Origin: Megalopta genalis | Lineage: Eukaryota > Arthropoda > Insecta > Hymenoptera > Halictidae | NCBI RefSeq assembly: GCF_051020955.1 | Contig: NW_027476859.1 | Coordinates: forward strand, 1 to 64,000 | DNA: 64,000 nucleotides | Reading direction: 5' to 3' | Part shown: piece after piece, positions 53,780 through 64,000 of the stretch | Position numbering within the stretch: position 1 is the stretch's first letter | How the letters are laid out: each line of letters starts with the position of its first letter | Notes under the pieces: generated by a model | The model's input: only the letters and a program-made list of their open reading frames with translations | Told to the model about the DNA's origin: nothing | The model's database searches: none | Translations under genes and position numbers: made by a program

Positions 53780-56209
53780 AAGCTAACTCGTTTGATCGTC
53801 TGCATTTGAAGCTATATCACTTATATCCCAAGTGTCTGAAGCTAAATCATTTGTGTTGCATGGATTTGAAGCTAATCCTTCTACTTCGCATTGATTTGAA
53901 GCTAAATCAAGTTTATCGCATGGATTTTGAAGCTAACTCGTTTGATCGTCTGCATTTGAAGCTATATCACGTATATCCCAAGTGTTTGAAGCTAAATTAT
54001 TTGTTAAGCATGGATTTGAAGGTAAACCTTCTACATCGCATTGATTTGAAGCTAAATCATGAGTTTCGCATGGATAAGAAGCTAACACGTTTGTTTCGCC
54101 TGCATTTGAAGCTATATCATTTATATCGCAAGTATTTGAAGCTAAATCATTTGTGTTGCGTGGATTTTAAGCTAATCCTTCTACTTCGCATTGATTTGAA
54201 GCTAAATCAAGTTTATCGCATGGATTTTGAAGCTAACTCGTTTGATCGTCTGCATTTGAAGCTATATCACGTATATCCCAAGTGTTTGAAGCTAAATCAT
54301 TTGTTAAGCATGGATTTGAAGGTAAACCTTCTACATCGCATTGATTTGAAGCTAAATCATGAGTTTCGCATGGATTAGAAGCTAACACGTTTGTTTCGCC
54401 TGCATTTGAAGCTATATCATTTAGATCGCAAGAATTTGCAGCTAAATCATTTGTTAAGCATGGATTTGAAGGTAAACCTTCTACATCGCATTGATTTGAA
54501 GCTAAATCATGTGTTTCGCATAGATATGAAGCTAACTCGTTTGTTTCGTCTGCATTTGAATCTGTATCATTTATACCGCAAGTATCTGAAACTAAATCAT
54601 TTGTTTCGCATGGATTTGAAGCTAAACCTTCTACATCGCATTGATTTTCAGCTAAATCAAGTGCATTGCATGGATTTGAAGATAACTCGTTTGTGTCTTC
54701 TGCATTTGAAGCTATATCACTTATATCGCAAATGTCTGAAGCTAAACCACTTTTTTCGCGTGGACTTGAAGCTAACTCGTTTGATCGTCTGCATTTGAAG
54801 CTATATCACTTACATCCCAAGTGTCTGAAGCTAAATCATTTGTGTTGCATGGATTTGAAGCTAATCCTTCTACTTCGCATTGATTTGAAGCTAAATCAAG
54901 TTTATCGCATGGATTTTGAAGCTAACACGTTTGTTTCGCCTGCATTTGAAGCTATATCATTTATATCGCAAGTATTTGAAGCTAAATCATTTGTGTTGCA
55001 TGGATTTTAAGCTAATCCTTCTACTTCGCATTGATTTGAAGCTAAATCAAGTTTATCGCATGGATTTTGAAGCTAACTCGTTTGATCGTCTGCATTTGAA
55101 GCTATATCACGTATATCCCAAGTGTTTGAAGCTAAATCATTTGTTAAGCATGGATTTGAAGGAAAACCTTCTACATCGCATTGATTTGAAGCTAAATCAT
55201 GTGTTTCGCATAGATATGAAGCTAACTCGTTTGTTTCGTCTGCATTTGAAGCTGTATCATTTATACCGCAAGTATCTGAACCTAAATCATTTGTTTCGCA
55301 TGGATTTGAAGTTAAGCCTTCTACTTCGCATTGATTTGAAGCTAAATCAAGTTTATCGCATGGATTTTGAAGCTAACACGTTTGATCTATGCATTTGCAG
55401 TTATATCACTTATATCCCAAGTGTTTGAAGCTAAATTATTTGTTAAGCATGAATTTGAAGGTAAACCTTCTACATCACATTGATTTGAAGCTAAATCATG
55501 AGTTTCGCATGGATTAGAAGCTAACTCGTTTGTTTCGCCTGCATTTGAAGCTATATCACTTATATCGCAAGTATCTGATGCTAAATCATTTGTTTCGCAT
55601 GGATTTGAAGCTAAACCTTCTACATCGCATTGATTTTCAGCTAAATCAAGTGCATGGCATGGATTTGAAGATAACCCGTTTGTTTCTTCTGCATTTGAAG
55701 CTTTATCATTTATATCCCAAGTATTTGGAGCTAAATCATTTGTTAAGCATGGATTTGAAGGTAAACCTTCTACATCGCATTGATTTGAAGCTAAATCATG
55801 AGTTTCGCATGGATTAGAAGATAACTCGTTTGTTTCTTTTGCATTTGAAGCTATATCACTTATATCGCAAGTGTCTGAAGCTAAATCACTTGTTTCGCAT
55901 GGACTTGAAGCTAACTCGTTTGATCGTCTGCATTTGAAGCTATATCACTTATATCCCAAGTGTCTGAAGCTAAATCACTTGTGTTGCATGGATTTGAAGC
56001 TAATCCTTCTACTTCGCATTGATTTGAATCTAAATCAAGTTTATCACATGGATTTTGAAGCTAACTCGTTTGATCGTCTGCATTTGAATCTGCATCATTT
56101 ATACCGCAAGTATCTGAACCTAAGTCATTTGTTTCGCATGGATTTGAAGCTAAACCTTCTACATCGCATTGATTATCAGCTAAATCAAGTGCTTGGCATG
56201 GATTTGAAG

Positions 56210-56600
56210 ATAACTCGTTTGTTTCTTCTGCATTTGAAGCTATATCACTTATATCGCAAGTGTCTGAAGCTAAATCACTTGTTTCGCGTGGACTTGAAGC
56301 TAACTCATTTGATCGTCTGCATTTGAAGCTATATCACTTATATCCCAAGTGTCTGAAGCTAAATCACTTGTGTTGCATGGATTTGAAGCTAATCCTTCTA
56401 CTTCGCATTGATTTGAATCTAAATCAAGTTTATCACATGGATTTTGAAGCTAACTCGTTTGATCGTCTGCATTTGAAACTATATCACTTCTATCCCAAGT
56501 GTTTGAAGCTAAATTATTTGTTAAGCATGGATTTGAAGGTAAACCTTCTACATCGCATTTATTTGAAGCTAAATCGTGAGTTTCGCATGGATTAGAAGCT
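56210..56600. repeat. Segmental copy, partner of 58,875-59,265 and of the window end
   Basis: The offset to the second copy is 2,665 bp. Both carry AACTCATTTGATCG or AACTCATTTGATTG, AATCACTTGTGTTGC and TTTATCACATGGATTTTG. The last ~360 bp of the window (63,640-64,000) repeat the same sequence again, so the duplication series continues beyond the window. Confidence 0.7.
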
Positions 56601-58345
56601 AACTCGTTTGTTTCGCCTACATTTGAAGCTATATCATTTATATCGCAAGTATTTGAATCTAAATCATTTGCGTTGCATGGATTTGAAGCTCATCCTTCTA
56701 CTTCGCATTGATTTGAAGCTAAATCAAGTTTATCGCATGGATTTTGAGGCTAATTCGGTTGATCGTCTGCATTTGAATCTATATCACATATATCCCAAGT
56801 ATTTGAACCTAAATCATTTATTAAGCATGGATTTGAAGGTAAACCTTCTACATCGCATTGATTTGAAGCTAAATCATGTTTTTCGCATAGATATGAAGCT
56901 AACTCGTTTGTTTCGTCTGCATTTGAAGCTGTATCATTTATATCGCAAGTATTTGAAGCTAAATCATTTGTTTCGCATGGATTTGAAGCTAAGCCTTCTA
57001 CTTCGCATTGATTTGAAGCTAAATCAAGTTTATCGCATGGATTTTGAAGCTAACACGTTTGATCTATGCATTTGAAGCTATATCACTTATATCGCAAGTG
57101 TCTGAAGCTAAATCACTTGTTTCGCGTGGACTTGAAGCCAACTCGTTTGATCGTCTGCATTTCAAGCTATATCACTTATATCCCAAGTGTTTGAAGCTAA
57201 ATTATTTGTTAAGCATGGATTTGAAGGTAAACCTTCTACATCGCATTGATTTGAAGCTAAATCATGAGTTTCGCATGGATTAGATGCTAACTCGTTTGTT
57301 TCGCCTGCATTTGAAGCTATATCACTTAAATCGCAAGTATCTGATGCTAAATCATTTGTTTCGCATGGATTTCAAGCTAAACCTTCTACATCGCATTGAT
57401 TTTCAGCTAAATCAAGTGCATGGCATGGATTTGAAGATAACTCGTTTGTTTCTTCTGCATTTGAAGCTATATCATTTATATCGCAAGTATTTGAAGCTAA
57501 ATCATTTGTTAAGCATGGATTTGAAGGTAAACCTTCTACATCGCATTGATTTTCAGCTAAATCAAGTGCATGGCATGGATTTGAAGATAACTCGTTTGCT
57601 ACTTCTGCATTTGAAACTATATCACTTATATTGCAAATGTCTGAAGCAAAATCACTTGTTTCGCGTGGACTTGAAGCTAACACGTTTGATCGTCTGCATT
57701 TGAAGCTATATCACATATATCCCAAGTGTCTGAACCTAAATCATTTGTGTTGCATGGATTTGAAGCTAATCCTTCTACTTCGCATTGATTTGAAGCTAAA
57801 TCAAGTTTATCGCATGGATTTTGAAGCTAACTCGTTTGATCGTCTGCATTTGAAGCTATATCACGTATATCCCAAGTGTTTGAAGCTAAATCAGTTGTTA
57901 AGCATGGATTTGAAGGAAAACCTTCTACATCGCATTGATTTGAAGCTAAATCATGTGTTTCGCATAGATATGAAGCTAACTCGTTTGTTTCGTCTGCATT
58001 TGAAGCTGTATCATTTATACCGCAAGTATCTGAACCTAAATCATTTGTTTCGCATGGATTTGAAGCTAAGCCTTCTACTTCGCATTGATTTGAAGCTAAA
58101 TCAAGTTTATCGCATGGATTTTGAAGCTAACACGTTTGATCTATGCATTTGAAGCTATATCACTTATATCCCAAGTGTTTGAAGCTAAATTATTTGTTAA
58201 GCATGAATTTGAAGGTAAACCTTCTACATCACATTGATTTGAAGCTAAATCATGAGTTTCGCATGGATTAGAAGCTAACTCGTTTGTTTCGCCTGCATTT
58301 GAAGCTATATCACTTATATCGCAAGTATCTGATGCTAAATCATTT
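56505..58345. repeat. ~1.84 kb segmental copy, partner of 61,386-63,226
   Basis: Offset is 4,881 bp. Shared marks include AATCATTTGCGTTGC, GTTTGCTACTTCTGC, CTGAAGCAAAATCAC, ACACGTTTGATCTATGC (one base different in one copy) and a monomer AGCATGAATTTGAAGG followed by CTACATCACATTG. I noticed only scattered substitutions between the copies. Homology ends near 58,347, where the left copy changes to TTTGTTGTGCATGG. Confidence 0.8.
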
Positions 58346-61300
58346 GTTGTGCATGGATTTGAAGGTAAACCTTCTACACCGCATTGATTTGAAGCTAAAT
58401 CATGAGTTTCGCATGGGTTAGAAGATAACTCGTTTGTTTCTTCTGCATTTGAAACTATATCATTTATATCGCAAGTATTTGAAGCTAAATCATTTGTTAA
58501 GCATGGATTTGAAGTTAAACCTTCTACATCGCATTGATTTGAAGTTAAATCAAGTTTATCGCATGGATTTTGAAGCTAACTCGTTTGATCGTCTGCATTT
58601 GAAGCCATATCACTTATATCCCAAGTGTTTGAAGCTAAATCATTTTTTAAGCATGGATTTGAAGGTAAACCTTCTACATCGCATTGATTTGAAGCTAAAT
58701 CATGTGTTTCGCATAGATGTGAAGCTAACTCGTTTGTTTCGTCTGCATTTGAATCTGCATCATTTATACCGCAAGTATCTGAACCTAAATCATTTGTTTC
58801 GCATGGATTTGAAGCTAAACCTTCTACATCGCATTGATTATCAGCTAAATCAAGTGCTTGGCATGGATTTTAAGATAACTCGTTTGTTTCTTCTGCATTT
58901 GAAGCTATATCACTTATATCGCAAGTGTCTGAAGCTAAATCACTTGTTTCGCGTGGACTTGAAGCTAACTCATTTGATTGTCTGCATTTGAAGCTATATC
59001 ACTTATATCCCAAGTGTCTGAAGCTAAATCACTTGTGTTGCATGGATTTGAAGCTAATCCTTCTACTTCGCATTGATTTGAATCTAAATCAAGTTTATCA
59101 CATGGATTTTGAAGCTAACTCGTTTGATCGTCTGCATTTGAAACTATATCACTTATATCCCAAGTGTTTGAAGCTAAATTATTTGTTGAGCATGGATTTG
59201 AAGGTAAACCTTCTACATCGCATTTATTTGAAGCTAAATCGTGAGTTTCGCATGGATTAGAAGCTAACACGTTTGTTTCGCCTGCATTTGAAGCTATATC
59301 ATTTATATCGCAAGTATTTGAAGCTAAATCATTTATTAAGCATGGATTTGAAGGTAAACCTTCTACATCGCATTGATTTGAAGCTAAATCAAGTTTATCG
59401 CATGGATTTTGAAGCTAACTCGGTTGATCGTCTGCATTTGAAGCTATATCACTTATATCGCAAGTGTCTGAAGCTAAATCACTTGTTTCGCGTGGACTTG
59501 AAGCTAACTCGTTTGATCGTCTGCATTTCAAGCTATATCACTTATATCCCAAGTGTTTGAAGCTAAATTATTTGTTAAGCATGGATTTGAAGGTAAACCT
59601 TCTACATCGCATTGATTTGAAGCTAAATCATGAGTTTCGCATGGATTAGAAGCTAACTCCTTTGTTTCGCCTACATTTGAAGCTATATCATTTATATCGC
59701 AATTATTTGAAGCTAAATCATTTGTGTTGCATGGATTTGAAGCTCATCCTTCTACTTCGCATTGATTTGAAGCTAAATCAAGTTTATCGCATGGATTTTG
59801 AGGCTAATTCGTTTGATCGTCTGCATTTGAAGCTATATCACTTATATCCCCAGTATTTGAAGCTAAATCATTTATTAAGCATGGATTTGAAGGTAAACCT
59901 TCTACATCGCATTGATTTGAAGCTAAATCATGTGTTTCGCATAGATATGAAGCTAACTGGTTTGTTTCGTCTGCATTTGAAGCTGTATCATTTATACCGC
60001 AAGTATCTGAACCTAAATCATTTGTTTCGTATGGATTTGAAGCTAAGCCTTCTACTTCGCATTGATTTGAAGCTAAATCAAATTTATCGCGTGGATTATG
60101 AAGCTAACTCGTTTGATCGTCTGCATTGAAGCTATATCACTTATATCCCAAGTGTTTGATGCTAAAATATTTGTTAAGCATGGATTTGAAGGTAAACTTT
60201 CTACATCTCATTGATTTGAAGCTAAATCATGAGTTTCGCATGGATTAGAAGATAACTCGTTTGTTTCTTCTGCATTTGAAGCTATATCACTTAAATCGCA
60301 AGTATCTGATGCTAAATCATTTGTTTCGCATGGATTTCAAGCTAACTCGTTTGATCGTCTGCATTTGAAGCTATATCACTTATATCCCAAGTGTCTGAAG
60401 CTAAATCATTTGTTGTGCATGGATTTGAAGGTAAACCTTCTACATCGCATTGATTTGAAGCTAAATCATGAGTTTCGCATGGATTAGAAGATAACTCGTT
60501 TGTTTCTTCTGCATTTGAAGCTATATCACTTAAATCGCAAGTATCTGATGCTAAATCATTTGTTTCGCATGGATTTCAAGCTAAACCATCTACATCGCAT
60601 TGATTTTCAGCTAAATCAAGTGCATGGCATGGATTTGAAGATAACTCGTTTGTTTCTTCTGCATTTGAAGCTATATCATTTATATCGCAAGTATTTGAAG
60701 CTAAATCATTTGTTAAGCATGGATTTGAAGGTAAACCTTCTACATCGCATTGATTTGAAGCTAAATCAAGTTTATCGCATGGATTTTGAAGCTAACTCGT
60801 TTGATCGTCTGCATTTGAAGCTATATCACTTATATCCCAAGTGTCTGAAGCTAAATCATTTGTTGTGCATGGATTTGAAGGTAAACCTTCTACATCGCAT
60901 GGATTTGAAGCTAAATCATGAGTTTCGCATGGATTAGAAGATATCTCGTTTGTTTCTTCTGCATTTGAAGCTATATCACTTAAATGGCAAGTATCTGATG
61001 CTAAATCATTTGTTTCGCATGGATTTCAAGCTAAACCTTCTACATCGCATTGATTTTCAGCTAAATCAAGTGCATGGCATGGATTTGAAGATAACTCGTT
61101 TGTTTCTTCTGCATTTGAAGCTATATCATTTATATCGCAAGTATTTGAAGCTAAATCATTTGTTAAGCATGGATTTGAAGGTAAACCTTCTACATCGCAT
61201 TGATTTTCAGCTAAATCAAGTGCATGGCATGGATTTGAAGATAACTCGTTTGTTTCTTCTGCATTTGAAACTATATCACTTATATCGCAAATGTCTGAAG

Positions 61301-61385
61301 CTAAGTCACTTGTTTCGCGTGGACTTGAAGCTAACTCGTTTGATCGTCTGCATTTGAAGCTATATCACATATATCCCAAGTGTCT

Positions 61386-63226
61386 GAAGCTAAATTATTT
61401 GTTAAGCATGGATTTGAAGGTAAACCTTCTACATCGCATTTATTTGAAGCTAAATCGTGAGTTTCGCATGGATTAGAAGCTAACTCGTTTGTTTCGCCTA
61501 CATTTGAAGCAATATCATTTATATCGCAAGTATTTGAATCTAAATCATTTGCGTTGCATGGATTTGAAGCTCATCCTTCTACTTCGCATTGATTTGAAGC
61601 TAAATCAAGTTTATCGCATGGATTTTGAGGCTAATTCGTTTGATCGTCTGCATTTGAATCTATATCACATATATCCCAAGTATTTGAAGCTAAATCATTT
61701 ATTAAGCATGGATTTGAAGGTAAACCTTCTACATCGCATTGATTTGAAGCTAAATCATGTGTTTCGCATAGATATGAAGCTAACTCGTTTGTTTCGTCTG
61801 CATTTGAAGCTGTATCATTTATATCGCAAGTATTTGAAGCTAAATCATTTGTTTCGCATGGATTTGAAGCTAAGCGTTCTACTTCGCATTGATTTGAAGC
61901 TAAATCAAGTTTATCGCATGGATTTTGAAGCTAACACGTTGGATCTATGCATTTGAAGCTATATCACTTATATCGCAAGTGTCTGAAGCTAAATCACTTG
62001 TTTCGCGTGGACTTGAAGCCAACTCGTTTGATCGTCTGCATTTCAAGCTATATCACTTATATCCCAAGTGTTTGAAGCTAAATTATTTGTTAAGCATGGA
62101 TTTGAAGGTAAACCTTCTACATCGCATTGATTTGAAGCTAAATCATGAGTTTCGCATGGATTAGATGCTAACTCGTTTGTTTCGCCTGCATTTGAAGCTA
62201 TATCACTTAAATCGCAAGTATCTGATGCTAAATCATTTGTTTCGCATGGATTTCATGCTAAACCTTCTACATCGCATTGATTTTCAGCTAAATCAAGTGC
62301 ATGGCATGGATTTGAAGATAACTCGTTTGTTTCTTCTGCATTTGAAGCTATATCATTTATATCGCAAGTATTTGAAGCTAAATCATTTGTTAAGCATGGA
62401 TTTGAAGGTAAACCTTCTACATCGCATTGATTTTCAGCTAAATCAAGTGCGTGGCATGGATTTGAAGATAACTCGTTTGCTACTTCTGCATTTGAAACTA
62501 TATCACTTATATCGCAAATGTCTGAAGCAAAATCACTTGTTTCGCGTGGACTTGAAGCTAACACGTTTGATCGTCTGCATTTGAAGCTATATCACATATA
62601 TCCCAAGTGTCTGAACCTAAATCATTTGTGTTGCATGGATTTGAAGCTAATCCTTCTACTTCGCATTGATTTGAAGCTAAATCAAGTTTATCGCATGGAT
62701 TTTGAAGCTAACTCGTTTGATCGTCTGCATTTGAAGCTATATCACGTATATCCCAAGTGTTTGAAGCTAAATCATTTGTTAAGCATGGATTTGAAGGTAA
62801 ACCTTCTACATCGCATTGATTTGAAGCTAAATCATGTGTTTCGCATAGATATGAAGCTAACTCGTTTGTTTCGTCTGCATTTGAAGCTGTATCATTTATA
62901 CCGCAAGTATCTGAACCTAAATCATTTGTTTCGCATGGATTTGAAGCTAAGCCTTCTACTTCGCATTGATTTGAAGCTAAATCAAGTTTATCGCATGGAT
63001 TTTGAAGCTAACACGTTTGATCTATGCATTTGAAGCTATATCACTTATATCCCAAGTGTTTGAAGCTAAATTATTTGTTAAGCATGAATTTGAAGGTAAA
63101 CCTTCTACATCACATTGATTTGAAGCTAAATCATGAGTTTCGCATGGATTAGAAGCTAACTCGTTTGTTTCGCCTGCATTTGAAGCTATATCACTTATAT
63201 CGCAAGTATCTGATGCTAAATCATTT
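61386..63226. repeat. ~1.84 kb segmental copy, partner of 56,505-58,345
   Basis: Second member of the 4,881 bp pair. It is followed by sequence matching 55,590-55,760 (offset 7,635 bp) and then by a unit like 58,700-58,950, so the right end of the window is assembled from blocks seen elsewhere in different order. Confidence 0.8.
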
Positions 63227-64000
63227 GTTTCGCATGGATTTGAAGCTAAACCTTCTACATCGCATTGATTTTCAGCTAAATCAAGTGCATGGCATGGATT
63301 TGAAGATAACCCGTTTGTTTCTTCTGCATTTGAAGCTTTATCATTTATATCCCAAGTATTTGGAGCTAAATCATTTGTTAAGCATGGATTTGAAGGTAAA
63401 CCTTCTACATCGCATTGATTTGAAGCTAAATCATGTGTTTCGCATAGATGTGAAGCTAACTCGTTTGTTTCGTCTGCATTTGAATCTGCATCATTTATAC
63501 CGCAAGTATCTGAACCTAAATCATTTGTTTCGCATGGATTTGAAGCTAAACCTTCTACATCGCATTGATTATCAGCTAAATCAAGTGCTTGGCATGGATT
63601 TGAAGATAACTCGTTTGTTTCTTCTGCATTTGAAGCTATATCACTTATATCGCAAGTGTCTGAAGCTAAATCACTTGTTTCGCGTGGACTTGAAGCTAAT
63701 CCTTCTACTTCGCATTGATTTTTAGCTAAATCAAGTGCTTGGCATGGATTTGAAGATAACTCGTTTGTTTCTTCTGCATTTGAAGCTATATCACTTATAT
63801 CGCAAGTGTCTGAAGCTAAATCACTTGTTTCGCGTGGACTTGAAGCTAACTCATTTGATCGTCTGCATTTGAAGCTATATCACTTATATCCCAAGTGTCT
63901 GAAGCTAAATCACTTGTGTTGCATGGATTTGAAGCTAATCCTTCTACTTCGCATTGATTTGAATCTAAATCAAGTTTATCACATGGATTTTGAAGCTAAC

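Larger units (their letters stand above)
1..64000. repeat. Continuous 30-bp-monomer satellite array filling the window
   Basis: Every stretch I read is made of ~30 bp monomers sharing the core TTTGAAGCTA followed by a more variable half that usually contains a TCG. Five monomer types alternate in the order A-B-C-D-E on the + strand. Diagnostic pieces are ATCATGTGTTTCGC (A), CTCGTTTGTTTCGTCTGC (B), CACTTATATCGCAA (C), CATTTGTTTCGCATGG (D) and CCTTCTACATCGCATTG (E). Array phase is disturbed only by rare 1-2 bp indels. No unique flank is present at either end, so the full array is longer than 64 kb. This organisation is typical of eukaryotic satellite DNA that evolves by unequal exchange; the chromosomal location is not visible. 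An expanded coding minisatellite is the main alternative. Confidence 0.97.
33100..64000. repeat. Region 2b: 300 bp HOR with two extra variant cassettes
   Basis: The 300 bp architecture continues, but two cassettes become frequent. One is an E-A-B run with GATTTTCAGCTAAATCAA, then TGGCATGGATTTGAAGATAA and GTTTGTTTCTTCTGC, first seen at ~33,170. The other is the D variant CACTTGTTTCGCGTGG. Many A monomers end ATGGATTACAAG or ATGGATTATAAG instead of ATGGATTAGAAG, which removes the + strand stop and allows longer + open frames. The interval contains the indel-rich patch and the youngest large duplications of the window. I see no genes or unique sequence in it. Confidence 0.85.

Noticed and set aside
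1..64000. CRISPR array suggested by the regular ~30 bp repeat
   Set aside because: There are no unique spacers; the monomers abut head to tail and the 'spacers' are related monomers. No cas genes or leader are present.
1..64000. CENP-B box, because each monomer contains TTCG
   Set aside because: The rest of the 17 bp CENP-B box (the A and the CGGG part at fixed spacing) is missing in the monomers I compared.
1..64000. Transposable element, integrated virus or insertion sequence as source of the array
   Set aside because: No transposase, integrase or reverse transcriptase motif, no terminal inverted repeats, long terminal repeats or target-site duplication was seen in any frame; all translated frames are repeat peptides.
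1..64000. Telomeric repeat or rDNA spacer
   Set aside because: There is no TTAGGG-like short repeat and no rRNA or tRNA sequence; the monomer is 30 bp with five types.

Overview
The whole 64 kb window is one uninterrupted tandem-repeat array. I see no single-copy sequence, no convincing protein-coding gene, no RNA gene, no mobile element and no CRISPR array, and the array runs off both ends of the window. The basic monomer is 30 bp, about one third G+C, with a nearly invariant core TTTGAAGCTA and usually one CpG in a TCG. Five diverged monomer types follow each other in fixed + strand order, here named A, B, C, D, E (A 1-30, B 31-60, C 61-90, D 91-120, E 121-150), giving a 150 bp higher-order repeat (HOR).

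Layout: (1) 1 to about 12,246 is a divergent 150 bp HOR array with 210 bp variants, a 72 bp deletion chimera present twice, and three ~1.3-2 kb blocks repeated between 6.95 and 12.25 kb. (2) From about 12,247 the array switches to a 300 bp HOR made of two 150 bp halves. One half carries a compensating pair of length changes (a 31 bp A monomer followed by a 29 bp B monomer). It is fairly uniform to about 33.1 kb and full of 0.5-1.5 kb segmental copies. (3) From about 33.1 kb two further variant cassettes mix into the 300 bp HOR. This part holds a 3,600 bp tandem duplication (44,791-48,390 and 48,391-51,990; four substitutions, no indels by eye) and a ~1.84 kb pair 4,881 bp apart. A patch at about 40.45-44.04 kb carries roughly 35 single-base indels and looks like uncorrected long-read consensus.

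Because 30 is divisible by 3 and the monomers lack stops in one frame on each strand, long open frames appear on both strands. The + frame gives Leu/Arg/His-rich ten-residue repeats; the - frame gives acidic Ala/Ser/Asn repeats with about one Cys per ten residues. In the 300 bp HOR each strand has acquired a recurrent stop (a + TAG in the A monomer, a - TAG in the modified B monomer), and neither frame shows a start region, signal peptide, promoter or end. I therefore read the window as non-coding satellite/minisatellite DNA, or the decayed expansion of a once-coding minisatellite.

The organism cannot be named from this. Tens of kilobases of hierarchical satellite with no genes strongly suggest a eukaryotic nuclear genome (heterochromatin, or a pericentromeric or subtelomeric array) assembled from long reads; a bacterial or phage origin is very unlikely.
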